Below are positions 1 through 8,169 of a DNA stretch of 64,000 bases, one piece after another. A program made the translations under genes and the position numbers. Numbering within the stretch: position 1 is the stretch's first letter; every line of letters begins with the position of its first letter. The notes under the pieces are model-generated. The model made no database searches. It was not told where the DNA came from and worked only from the letters and a program-made list of their open reading frames with translations. Source of the DNA: RYN-230 sp963813975 (GTDB lineage Bacteria; Actinomycetota; Actinomycetes; Streptosporangiales; Streptosporangiaceae); contig CAWFAP010000006.1 of NCBI GenBank assembly GCA_963813975.1, positions 1,488,001 to 1,552,000 on the forward strand, given 5' to 3'.

Positions 1-2
1 CG

Positions 3-2021
3 GTCCAGGTCGGCGGGCATCCAGACGGCATCGCGGTCGGACCAGACGCTGTCTGGGTCGCCAATGGTGAGGACGGCACCGTTACCCGGATCGACCCGGT
101 CACCGGCCAGCCGGGCGGCCCGCTGCCAGTCGGTTCCGGCCCGGCGGGCATCGCGGTCACCCCGGCAGCGGTCTGGGTCACCAACTCGCTGGACCAGACC
201 GTCATGAAGATCAACCCGGCCACGGGCACAGTCTCCGACATCGTCGGCGTCGGTGACGGGCCGGGCGCCATCGTCGCGGCCAAGAACGCCCTATGGGTCA
301 GCGACGAGTTCGACGCCACCCTCGACCGCATCGACCCGCGAACCGGCGAGGTCACCAGGAACGTCTTCGTCGGCAGCTCGCCACGAGGCCTGGCCGCCAC
401 CCCCTCCGGCGTGTGGGTCGCGGCGCGGGCCTTCGCGGCGGCCAGCCACCGCGGCGGCACCCTGACCGTCGTGAGCCAGGACCTGCCTGACCGTGACCCG
501 GTGCTAGCGTACGATCCTGAAGGGATTGCGGCACTCGCCACCGTCTACGACGGCCTGGTCGCCCTGCGCCGATCAGGTGGCGCGGCCGGGCTCACGCTGG
601 TCCCCGACCTGGCCTGGACACTGCCGCGCCCGGCGGGCGGCGGCACTACCTACACGTTCACGCTCCGCCCGGGAATCCGTTACTCGAACGGCACGCCCGT
701 CCGGGCGTCCGACTTCCGCCGCGGCATCCAGCGCCAGCTCCACTTTGGCGCGTATCCGCCCTACTACGAAGGCATCCTCGGCGGGCAAACGTGCCAGCAG
801 CAGCCGCGGCGCTGTGACCTGTCCGCCGGGATCATCACCGACGACTCGGCGGGCACGGTCACCTTTCACCTGGGTAACGCCGACCCCGACTTCCTCTACA
901 AACTCGCGCTGCTCCTCGCCGTGCCGGCCCCGCCCGGCGCCCCGGACCAAGCCATCTACGGGGCACCGTTCCTACCCGGCACCGGCCCCTACAAGATCTC
1001 GCAATACCGACCTAACGCGTCGGTGACCCTGGTCCGCAACCCATACTTCCGCCAGTGGTCATACGCCGCCCAGCCGGCCGGTTACCCGAATGTCATCCGC
1101 TACGACCGAGTGGTCGGTCCAGCCAAACAGGAATCGGCGGTTATCGCCGGCCGGGCCGACCTGACCGCCGTCTACACCAACAACGGTCAGTCTCTCGCGA
1201 CCCGCTACCCGGCCCGCGTGCACACCACCCTGAAGTTGGGGACTGAATACTTGCACCTCAACACCCGACAGCCGCCGTTTACCAGCCTCAAGGCCCGTCA
1301 AGCCGTCAGCTACGCCATCGACCGTGGCCGGATCCTCCAGCTCAGAAACCTCGCCCCGGGCGAGGCCGCGGTGACCTGCCAGATTCTCCCAGCCGACTTC
1401 CCCGGCCACCACAGCTACTGCCCCTACACCACCGGCACCAAAGACGGGATCTGGCACAGCCCGGACATGGCCAAAGCCCGGCGCCTGGCCAAGGATTCCC
1501 ACACCACGAACGTGCCGGTGACCGTGTGGATCCTCAAGGACTTCGCGAGCCGGGGTCTGGGCTCCTACTTCGTCCAGGTGCTCAAAGACCTCGGATACCG
1601 GGCCCAGCAGCGCACAGTGCCCGGTCGCCGGTTCTTCCCGGCGGTCAGCAACTTCCACAGCAAGGTTCAGGCGGGTTTCAACGCCTGGGGCGCCGACTTC
1701 CCCACCGCATCGGAATTCTTCCTCCCGGTCCTGAGCTGCCGCTCGTATTACCAAGACCACAACGCTTCCAACACGTCCAACTATGCCGGGTTCTGCGACC
1801 CGCACGCCGACCAGCTGGCCAGCCAGGCGCAGGCGGTGCAGCTCACCGACCCGGCCGCCGCGCGAAGGCTGTGGGCCCAGGTGGATCGCATCGTCACCGA
1901 CCAGGCGCCATGGGTCCCGATCCTCAGCCGAGGATCCACCGTATTCGTCTCCGCCCGGACCGGGAACTACCAGGAATCCCCCATCTACGGGCCCCTGCTT
2001 GACCAGATGTGGGTCCGGTAG
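3..2021 (+). CDS. Beta-propeller / family 5 solute-binding fusion protein, 5' end outside window
   Basis: The reading frame is open from the left edge, so the start lies outside the window. The first ~155 visible codons hold Vgb/YncE-like propeller repeats (GVWVA, DGTVTRIDP, ALWVSDE, each about 40 residues). From about position 480 it becomes a family 5 extracellular solute-binding domain of the oligopeptide type, with LVPDLAW, YTFTLRPGIRYSNG, GTGPYKI and RQAVSYAIDR. It runs to the normal C-terminus of that family. No signal peptide is visible because the N-terminus is missing. In actinobacteria such modules often sit behind an N-terminal BTAD/SARP-type regulator or a kinase. That is family knowledge and cannot be checked here. 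A ligand-sensing regulator is as plausible as a transporter component, since no permease gene follows. Confidence 0.85.
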   Translation, partial: VQVGGHPDGIAVGPDAVWVANGEDGTVTRIDPVTGQPGGPLPVGSGPAGIAVTPAAVWVTNSLDQTVMKINPATGTVSDIVGVGDGPGAIVAAKNALWVSDEFDATLDRIDPRTGEVTRNVFVGSSPRGLAATPSGVWVAARAFAAASHRGGTLTVVSQDLPDRDPVLAYDPEGIAALATVYDGLVALRRSGGAAGLTLVPDLAWTLPRPAGGGTTYTFTLRPGIRYSNGTPVRASDFRRGIQRQLHFGAYPPYYEGILGGQTCQQQPRRCDLSAGIITDDSAGTVTFHLGNADPDFLYKLALLLAVPAPPGAPDQAIYGAPFLPGTGPYKISQYRPNASVTLVRNPYFRQWSYAAQPAGYPNVIRYDRVVGPAKQESAVIAGRADLTAVYTNNGQSLATRYPARVHTTLKLGTEYLHLNTRQPPFTSLKARQAVSYAIDRGRILQLRNLAPGEAAVTCQILPADFPGHHSYCPYTTGTKDGIWHSPDMAKARRLAKDSHTTNVPVTVWILKDFASRGLGSYFVQVLKDLGYRAQQRTVPGRRFFPAVSNFHSKVQAGFNAWGADFPTASEFFLPVLSCRSYYQDHNASNTSNYAGFCDPHADQLASQAQAVQLTDPAAARRLWAQVDRIVTDQAPWVPILSRGSTVFVSARTGNYQESPIYGPLLDQMWVR

Positions 2022-2096
2022 AGCGCGTCGTCACCTGGCGCGGATTCGCCTGCCGGGTAAGGTCACCCGCGAGGCGACATCGACCGGCGGGAGCCA

Positions 2097-2489
2097 ATGA
2101 TGCGACAGGCAGTGTCCACGGACTCGGCTCCGGCCGCTCTTGGTCCTTACAGCCAGGCGATCATCGCCGGCGGATTCGTGTTCTGCTCGGGGACGGCCGG
2201 CATCGACCCGGCCACCGGTGCTGTCGCGGAAGGCATCGAGGCGCAGGCGGAACAAGCCCTGCGCAATCTCGAGGCGATCCTGGCTGCCGCCGGGGCGTCC
2301 CTCGCGACCCTGGTCAAGACCACGATCTTTTACCAGAACGTCAACGACTTCGCCGCGATCAACGCGGTGTACGCCCGCTACATGCCCGAGCCCCCGCCGG
2401 CCCGGTCCGCGCCTGCCAACGTCAACCTGCCGCGTGGCCTGCTCATCTCCATCGACGCCATCGCAGTCCTTCCGGCGGCCACGGCGTGA
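2097..2489 (+). CDS. RidA/YjgF/YER057c family protein
   Basis: A 130-residue protein of normal RidA length. It has the N-terminal APAALGPYSQAI signature, the central TLVKTTIFYQNVNDF segment and a C-terminal NLPRGLLISIDAIA carrying the conserved Arg. RidA proteins are small trimeric enamine/imine deaminases that remove reactive 2-aminoacrylate. Related branches have pathway-specific roles. ATG 2097 overlaps a second ATG at 2100 and lies 3 bases behind GGGAG, so the second may be used. It follows the solute-binding fusion gene by 75 bases on the same strand. Confidence 0.9.
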   Translation: MMRQAVSTDSAPAALGPYSQAIIAGGFVFCSGTAGIDPATGAVAEGIEAQAEQALRNLEAILAAAGASLATLVKTTIFYQNVNDFAAINAVYARYMPEPPPARSAPANVNLPRGLLISIDAIAVLPAATA

Positions 2490-2576
2490 CGCCACCTCAT
2501 CTCCTGGTGAGCCGGGTGAGCCGGGTGACGGCGGCATGGTGGATGGCGGTGTTCTCCCCGGCCGTGGCGTCGATGA

Positions 2577-2711
2577 CAGCGGAACGCCGTAGCCCACCGC
2601 GGTCTTGACCAGGGCCACCGCCCCGCTGACGTTCTCCTGGGCCGGCTGGGAGCGGAAAAGGTTCGCGAAGCCGGTCACGTAGTCGATCAGGACGATCGCG
2701 GTGTTGCCGGT
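2577..2711 (-). pseudogene. Remnant of an isochorismatase-family (YcaC-like) hydrolase
   Basis: Read on the minus strand, about 43 residues match the start of cysteine hydrolases of the isochorismatase/YcaC type: NTAIVLIDYVTGFANLF followed by a helix ending in VGYGVPL. The Asp in LIDYVTG sits at the place of the catalytic Asp of the D-K-C triad. After codon 2577 the frame loses all similarity. No Lys or Cys motif follows and there is no clear start codon. The fragment sits directly downstream of the LysR gene stop. I read it as the 5' relic of a deleted gene; the fragment is short. Confidence 0.55.
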
Positions 2712-3670
2712 CAGGCCGGCTGGTCGCTGTCCGCTTCCCGGCTCGGGCCCTGGTCCGGAGCGGGTGAGCGCCACCGGCGGGCGCTCACGCCCCGGACCGC
2801 GGTGATGGCCGCCGCGATCCAGGGGAGCAGGTGCTCGCCGTCGCGAACCATCAGGATGCTGTGCCGCGCGGTGCTGACCCCGGCAATGGGAATCCGGGCC
2901 ACCGGCATGCCGGTGCCGGCGGGGGTCCGCTGCGGGGCGATAGTGACCCCCCAGCCGATCCCGACCAGGCCGACCGCGGTGCCGATGTCGTCCACCGAGG
3001 CGGCCAGCTCAGGCTGGAAGCCGGCGGAGACACACATGGCCATGACGAGGCGCCCCAGGGTGCTGGCCGGGCAGACTATCCAGGCTTCGCTGCGCAGGTC
3101 GGGCATGGTGCACTGGTCCGCCTCGGCCAGCCGGTGCCCGGCCGGCACGCACAGCCGGAGGGCGTCGTGGCCGAGGTCCCACTCGCGCAGCCCGGACCGC
3201 GGGCGGGGCTGCGGGGCGCCGAACCGGGAGACGATCGCCATGTCGAACTGGTCGCGCAGCAGCGCGTCGGCGCTGGTCTCGTCGGTGGCCGCGATGAGCC
3301 GGATCTCGAGCTTCGGGAACTGCCGCCGCACCTCCATCAGCGCGTGGCTCATGATCTGCGGCCCTTCCCGGAACGGGACGCCGACCCGGAGCAGCCCGGT
3401 GACCGCCTGGTCATCCCGGCCCAGCGTCGCTTCCGCAGCGCGCAGCTCGACCAGGATCCGCTCGGTGTGCTCCAGCAGGATCCGGCCGGCCGGGGTCAGC
3501 GTGATCCGGTTGCCGCGCCGGTCAACCAGGGCCGTGCCCGCCTCGGTTTCCAGCGTCGACAGCTGCTGGGATACGGCCGACCGGGTGTAGCGCAGCGCCC
3601 GGCCGGCGGCCGCGATCGAGCCTTCGGCGGCCACCGCTCGCAGCATCAGCAGCTTGCGGACATCGAGCAT
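2711..3670 (-). CDS. LysR-family transcriptional regulator
   Basis: A 319-residue protein with an N-terminal LysR helix-turn-helix (residues 1-60: AEGSIAAAGRALRYTRSAVSQQLSTLE) and a C-terminal effector domain (about 90-295). It is somewhat longer than a typical LysR because of a charged Pro-rich tail. It faces the EPTP/transport operon across 77 bases that contain an AGTAA-N7-TTACT LysR-type box. It therefore probably controls that operon and itself, with a co-inducer related to the transported or degraded compound. That role is inferred from position only. The start is the ATG preceding LDVRKLLMLRAV. Confidence 0.93.
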   Translation of the reverse strand: MLDVRKLLMLRAVAAEGSIAAAGRALRYTRSAVSQQLSTLETEAGTALVDRRGNRITLTPAGRILLEHTERILVELRAAEATLGRDDQAVTGLLRVGVPFREGPQIMSHALMEVRRQFPKLEIRLIAATDETSADALLRDQFDMAIVSRFGAPQPRPRSGLREWDLGHDALRLCVPAGHRLAEADQCTMPDLRSEAWIVCPASTLGRLVMAMCVSAGFQPELAASVDDIGTAVGLVGIGWGVTIAPQRTPAGTGMPVARIPIAGVSTARHSILMVRDGEHLLPWIAAAITAVRGVSARRWRSPAPDQGPSREADSDQPA

Positions 3671-3703
3671 GCGTCACATCCATTAACGCCATGTGTCGTC
3701 GAT

Positions 3704-3720
3704 AGTAACTCCAGATTACT
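3704..3720. promoter_or_regulatory. LysR-type operator candidate (T-N11-A box)
   Basis: AGTAACTCCAGATTACT is an inverted repeat with perfect 5-base arms around 7 bases. It contains the T-N11-A core typical of LysR binding sites. It lies between the divergent lysR start (3670) and the operon start (3748), 27 bases before the latter. Confidence 0.6.
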
Positions 3721-3747
3721 TGTGGCCGGTATGGTCGGGTTGCTGTA

Positions 3748-4863
3748 GTGAGTGCCATGCGAGCGGCTCTGAGCGAGGTCCAGCGGATACCGACGTCCGG
3801 TGCCCGGGCCGTGGCCGCGTTCACGGTGGCGGGCCGGCAGCTGCTGGCCATCCCGCAGCTGGCCCGGGACATGCCCGGCAGCCCGCCCGGGATGAACGGC
3901 GGAGACAGCGACACCGACCTGCTGCTGCTCCAGTCCGCGGGCGGGCGCTACGAGCCCTGGTCCACGCTGCCCGCCCCGGGCGGCGAGGACGCGGAGTTCT
4001 TCACCATCGGCGGCCGCTCGTTTCTCGCCGTGGCCAGCATCAGGACCGGCTCCGGCCCGTATGAGCTCGCGGCCGAGTCACAGATCTTCACCTGGGACCG
4101 GGACCGGTTCGTGCTGTTCCAGGCCGTGGCCACGTTCGCGGCCAAGCAGTGGAGGCACTGGAACATCGGCGAGCGGCATTTCCTCGGGCTGGCGCAGGGC
4201 GTCGTCCGGCCGGGGGACGAAGATCGCAACCGCGATTCGGTCGTCTACGAGTGGGACGGCTCGTCGTTCGCGCCGCAGCAGCAGATCCCGTCCCGCTGGG
4301 CCTACAACTGGCACCCGTTCTGGATCGGGGACGAGTTCTTCGTCGCGCACGCCGACCACGCCGGAGAAAGCGTGCTCTACCGCTGGGACGGTACTGCGCT
4401 GCGGCCGCACCAGGCGCTGGCTGCGGAGGGCGGCCGCGCGTTCACGACGTTCGATGACGGCGGGACCACTTACCTCGTGGCCGCCTGCATCTCGGCCCCC
4501 ACCACGGTGATGCGCTGGGACGGTGACCGGTTCGCCCGCATCCAGATGCTCGACGGCCTCGGTGGGCGGGAGCTCGCGATCGTGCGCGCGGGCGGCCACC
4601 TCCTGGTCATCCGGATCAACTTCATCCTCGGCACGCCGGCTGACCCCCGCCCGGTCCTCCACTCGCAGATCTACGCCTGGGACGGTGCGGCGCTGAGGGT
4701 CGTCGCCGAGTTCCCGACGTGCGGCGGCACGGATGTCGCCGTGCTCCACCCGGCCGGGGGTGGCATCGGGCTGGTCGTGTCCAACTCGCTGACCCCGCAG
4801 CTGTGCTTCGCCGCTGAGACGGTCCACTATTCCCTGTCCCTCCCCACCCCGCTGAGCCGCTGA
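3748..4863 (+). CDS. EPTP/EAR-type beta-propeller protein
   Basis: A 371-residue protein with about seven repeats of 45-50 residues in the style of epitempin (EPTP/EAR) blades. Each repeat has an F/L-x3-Q strand, a hydrophobic IG-x2-(F/Y)LxVA strand and a closing YxWDG: for example FTWDRDRFVLFQAVATF, WNIGERHFLGLAQ and YRWDGTALRPHQAL. No signal peptide or membrane segment is visible, so a cytoplasmic propeller is expected. EPTP propellers are known mainly as interaction modules such as animal LGI proteins. GTG 3748 or ATG 3757 could be the start. The stop overlaps the next start (TGATG), so the two are translationally coupled. It is the first gene of the LysR-facing operon. A substrate-binding or scaffold role for this catabolic cassette is a guess. 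Confidence 0.75.
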   Translation: MSAMRAALSEVQRIPTSGARAVAAFTVAGRQLLAIPQLARDMPGSPPGMNGGDSDTDLLLLQSAGGRYEPWSTLPAPGGEDAEFFTIGGRSFLAVASIRTGSGPYELAAESQIFTWDRDRFVLFQAVATFAAKQWRHWNIGERHFLGLAQGVVRPGDEDRNRDSVVYEWDGSSFAPQQQIPSRWAYNWHPFWIGDEFFVAHADHAGESVLYRWDGTALRPHQALAAEGGRAFTTFDDGGTTYLVAACISAPTTVMRWDGDRFARIQMLDGLGGRELAIVRAGGHLLVIRINFILGTPADPRPVLHSQIYAWDGAALRVVAEFPTCGGTDVAVLHPAGGGIGLVVSNSLTPQLCFAAETVHYSLSLPTPLSR

Positions 4864-6059
4864 TGCCCCCGTTCGAGAGTGCCGAGCTGGTCGAGCTGTT
4901 CACGGCGTATACCGCCGGGCCCGGCAGCATCGGCGCGCACCTCGCCGAGACCGTCGTCCGGGCCACCGCCCGCGACCCGCTGCTGGTGGCCACCGGCACC
5001 GACCTCGCCCTGTTCCCGGGAGGCGGCTCGGATCCGGCCATCGAGCCCTACCGGCTGTCCACCCGGGGATTCAAGGAACTGGCCGCGGTCTCGCATCTCG
5101 GCCCGGCGCTGGCCACCCTGGCCCGGATGCGCGAGGCCGATCCGGCCGGCTGCTGGCAGGGTGACGCCGGGCGCCTGCTCGAGGCGTGCAAGGCGGCGCG
5201 GGCCGCCAGTTCGGCGGACCTGTGGCGGGACCGCATCGCCGTGCGGGCGTTCGCCGGCCGGGAGGGGGCCATCGCCGCCATGGTCGATTACAGCTGCCGG
5301 CTGACCGAGCGCCGCCTGGAGCGGGCCCTGGACGACCCCTCCTCCCTGACCATGGCCGCGGTGCGGCGGGGTTACCTCGACGGCCCGGTCGCCGACCTCC
5401 CGGTGCCCTTCAACCGGGTCATGATCGCGACCTTCTTCCTCACGGGCCTGGACATCGCGCACCGCTTCATCACCTGGTTCGACGAGCTGGACATCGCCTG
5501 GGAGCGGGCGATGGTCATCATCGCCGGGCGGGCCGGGCGGCCGACCGCGGGCGTCACCGAGGAATCGAACAGCGTCGCCGGCATCGTGCGCGCCGCCTCG
5601 CGCGGGAGGATGGCCGCCGGCCGCCTGTTCATCGCGCCGCACGCCCCGGTCTTCCCGGCCTTCGACGGCACCGGCCTGCCCGGTGCCGCCTCACTGAAAG
5701 CCGCCTCGCTCGAAGCCGGATACCGGCAGCTGTGGGCCTCGCTGCGGGCGACGTCCGACCTTGGCCGCCAGATGTTCGAGGGCTACCCCCGCTTCGAGGC
5801 ACGTCCCGCCGGGCGCCCCCGCGTCCAGCCGGGCTCGGCTAGCGTGCCGGAGAAACCCGCCATCGCCGGTCCGGATGACTGGTTCGCGCTGACCACGAGA
5901 TTGCGCGTCGTCATGGAAGACCCCAGCCAGCTGCTGTCCGGCGCCGTCACGGACTACGCCAGCAGCCAGCTCATCGCCACGGCCAACGATCCATCCGCCG
6001 TCGTCGTCCCCGGGCTCGACGGGGAGCGCTATCCGCACACTAATGGGGAGCCGCAATGA
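4863..6059 (+). CDS. Conserved protein of unknown function (398 aa)
   Basis: Soluble-looking and rich in helix, with no signal peptide. Striking segments are LVATGTDLALFPGGG (about residues 41-55), RGFKELAAVSHLGPALA (about 68-84), VPFNRVMIATFFLTGLDIAHR (about 180-200) and AGRAGRPTAGVTEESNSV (about 222-239), followed by FIAPHAPVFPAFDGTGLPG. From memory it resembles the family catalogued as DUF5624, but I cannot confirm this. Its start overlaps the propeller stop and its stop overlaps the start of the transporter lipoprotein gene (ATGA), so all three are made together. The conserved His/Asn/Glu residues suggest an enzyme, but no reaction can be named. Confidence 0.8.
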   Translation: MPPFESAELVELFTAYTAGPGSIGAHLAETVVRATARDPLLVATGTDLALFPGGGSDPAIEPYRLSTRGFKELAAVSHLGPALATLARMREADPAGCWQGDAGRLLEACKAARAASSADLWRDRIAVRAFAGREGAIAAMVDYSCRLTERRLERALDDPSSLTMAAVRRGYLDGPVADLPVPFNRVMIATFFLTGLDIAHRFITWFDELDIAWERAMVIIAGRAGRPTAGVTEESNSVAGIVRAASRGRMAAGRLFIAPHAPVFPAFDGTGLPGAASLKAASLEAGYRQLWASLRATSDLGRQMFEGYPRFEARPAGRPRVQPGSASVPEKPAIAGPDDWFALTTRLRVVMEDPSQLLSGAVTDYASSQLIATANDPSAVVVPGLDGERYPHTNGEPQ

Positions 6060-7288
6060 GTGAACGAAGACGTCACCCGCGATCCATCCGGTATCTCGCC
6101 GCCGCCTCCATCACCGCGCTCGCGGCCACGGCCTGCTCGTCGTCGGCATCGACGGCCGGGAAGGTCTCGTCCGGCCCGATCACGATCGGCATGTCACTGC
6201 CGATGACCGGGCCGGTCGCCGACGTATCCAAGTCGGGGCTGGAGGGCTACCAGCTCTGGTCGTCACAGCTGAACGCGGCGGGGGGGCTGCTCGGTCACCA
6301 GCTCAAGCTGGACGTGCTCGACAACGGCTTCGACCCCAACCAGACCGCCACCGACTACACCCGGCTGATCAGCCAGGACAAGGTGAACCTGCTGCTCGGC
6401 ACGTTCTCCTCGCTCCTCAACGCGCCGGCCTCGGCCATCGCCGCCCGGCAGGGAATGCTGTACGTGGAGCCGTCCGGCGGGGCCGCGACCCTGTTCACCC
6501 GCGGCTTCACCAACCTGTTCTTCGCCCAGCCCGGCACGACCACCTCCGAGCCCGACCGGTTCGTGGCCTGGATCGCGTCGCTGCCGGCCAGCCAGCGCCC
6601 GGCCACCGCCGCGTACGTCACCCAGGATGATCCGAGCGCCAGCCCGGCGGTGGCGGTGTTCAAGAGCCGGCTCCGGGCCCTCGGCATCAAGACCGTCTAT
6701 GACCAGACTTACGAACCGAGTACGACGAACTTCGACGCCATCGCGTCCTCGGTCGCGCACGCCCGGCCGCAGCTGGTCATCCAGGGCGCGGTCGCCGACG
6801 ACGGCGCGGCGTTTGTCCGGTCGCTGGAGAAGCTGAAGTTCAGTCCCAGGATGCTGTTCCAGACCAACGCCCCGGCCGACGCCGCCTACCCGGGCGCGAT
6901 CGGCCGGGCGAACGCCGAGGGTGTGTTCACCGCGGAGGCGTGGAGCCCGCAGGCGAAATACCCGGGCAACGCTGCGTTCGTGGCCGCGTACACGAAGAAG
7001 TTCGGCAGCCCGCCCACCGAGGACGCGGCCAACTCCTACACGGCGGGCCAGGTCCTGGCCGCGGCGGTCCGGGCGGTCGGGCGCATCGACCAGAAGGCGC
7101 TGGCCGCGTGGCTGCACACGCACACGGTGAGCACCATCGTGGGGCCGCTGAAGTGGAACTCGGCCGGTGACCCGGAAGGCAGCCTGCTGCTCGCGCAGTG
7201 GCAGGGAGGGAAGCTGCAGATCGTCGCGCCCAAGTCGGCCGCCACCACCAGCCACATCGTGACTGTCAAGCCGGCCTGGGCCAGCTGA
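6056..7288 (+). CDS. Branched-chain-type ABC transporter substrate-binding lipoprotein
   Basis: A 410-residue type I periplasmic-binding-fold protein (LivJ/LivK, Peripla_BP_6). The N-terminus is a lipoprotein signal with lipobox LAATAC (Cys27). It is followed by ITIGMSLPMTGPVADVSKSG and AAGGLLGHQLKLDVLDNGFDP, typical of this family. It captures the solute outside the membrane for the permease and ATPase encoded immediately downstream. The family binds amino acids, but also urea, amides and many aromatic or carboxylic acids. The neighbouring aldolase and amidohydrolase genes suggest an organic acid rather than leucine; this is inference. Its 4-base ATGA overlap with the gene before shows coupling. 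Confidence 0.93.
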   Translation: MSERRRHPRSIRYLAAASITALAATACSSSASTAGKVSSGPITIGMSLPMTGPVADVSKSGLEGYQLWSSQLNAAGGLLGHQLKLDVLDNGFDPNQTATDYTRLISQDKVNLLLGTFSSLLNAPASAIAARQGMLYVEPSGGAATLFTRGFTNLFFAQPGTTTSEPDRFVAWIASLPASQRPATAAYVTQDDPSASPAVAVFKSRLRALGIKTVYDQTYEPSTTNFDAIASSVAHARPQLVIQGAVADDGAAFVRSLEKLKFSPRMLFQTNAPADAAYPGAIGRANAEGVFTAEAWSPQAKYPGNAAFVAAYTKKFGSPPTEDAANSYTAGQVLAAAVRAVGRIDQKALAAWLHTHTVSTIVGPLKWNSAGDPEGSLLLAQWQGGKLQIVAPKSAATTSHIVTVKPAWAS

Positions 7289-8169
7289 TGACCGAGCTGA
7301 CCCAGACGCTGATCTTCGGCGTGCTGGCCGGCAGCGTCTACGCGCTGATGGCCACCGGGCTGACGCTGACCTTTGGCGTGATGAAGATCGTCAACATGGC
7401 GCAGGGCGCGTTCCTGGTCCTGTCGGCCTACCTCTGCTACGGGCTCTGGTCCCGATTCGGGATCGACCCGCTGCTGGGTGGGTTCATCGTGACCATCCCC
7501 ATGGCCATCCTCGGCGTCGCGCTGTACCGGCTGGTGATCGAGCGGGTGCAGCGGATCGACCCGGGCCTGACCATCGTCGCGACGTTCGCGCTCGCCCTGG
7601 TCGCCGAGGCCTGCATCGCACTGGTCTGGGGCCCCAACCCGACCGCAAGCACGCCGGCGTACTTCAACCAGGCGTTCCGGCTCGGCTCCCTGGTCGTGCC
7701 GCAGGCCCAGTTCTACGCCTGCCTGCTCGCGGTGGGGGTCACGGTCGCGCTGCAGGCCCTTGTCCGGCGCAGCTGGCTGGGGCACGCGATCACGGCGGCG
7801 TCCGAGAACCCGGAAGGCGCCCGCCTCGTCGGCGTCCGGCCCGCCCGCGTCGGAGCGTGGATCTTCGCGATCGCCACGGCCACCAGCGCGTTCGGCGGTG
7901 CGGCACTCAGCTTCCTCTACCAGTTCACCCCGGACTCCCAGGACATCTGGATCGGGCTGACGCTGAGCGTGGTCATCCTGGGCGGCCTGGGCAGCATCCC
8001 CGGCGCGTTCGCGGCCGGGCTGCTGCTCGGCGTGGCCGAAGCGGTCACCTCGACCTACATCTCGGTGCGCTGGTCGGCCGCGGTGCCCACGCTCCTCATC
8101 CTGGTCGTGCTGCTGATCCGGCCGCAGGGGCTGTTCACCCGGTCGGCCCGGCCGGACGCGGCCACGTGA
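7288..8169 (+). CDS. Branched-chain-type ABC transporter permease, LivH type
   Basis: A 293-residue polytopic membrane protein. It has the LivH hallmarks TLIFGVLAGSVYALMATGLTLTFGVMKIVNMAQGAF at the N-terminus (split here as a description of one segment near residues 6-42) and a C-terminal VVILGGLGSIPGAFAAGLLLG coupling-helix region. ATG 7288 overlaps the TGA of the binding-protein gene (TGATG); the longer upstream frame runs through that gene and is not used. It forms the membrane channel with the LivM domain of the next gene. Confidence 0.93.
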   Translation: MTELTQTLIFGVLAGSVYALMATGLTLTFGVMKIVNMAQGAFLVLSAYLCYGLWSRFGIDPLLGGFIVTIPMAILGVALYRLVIERVQRIDPGLTIVATFALALVAEACIALVWGPNPTASTPAYFNQAFRLGSLVVPQAQFYACLLAVGVTVALQALVRRSWLGHAITAASENPEGARLVGVRPARVGAWIFAIATATSAFGGAALSFLYQFTPDSQDIWIGLTLSVVILGGLGSIPGAFAAGLLLGVAEAVTSTYISVRWSAAVPTLLILVVLLIRPQGLFTRSARPDAAT

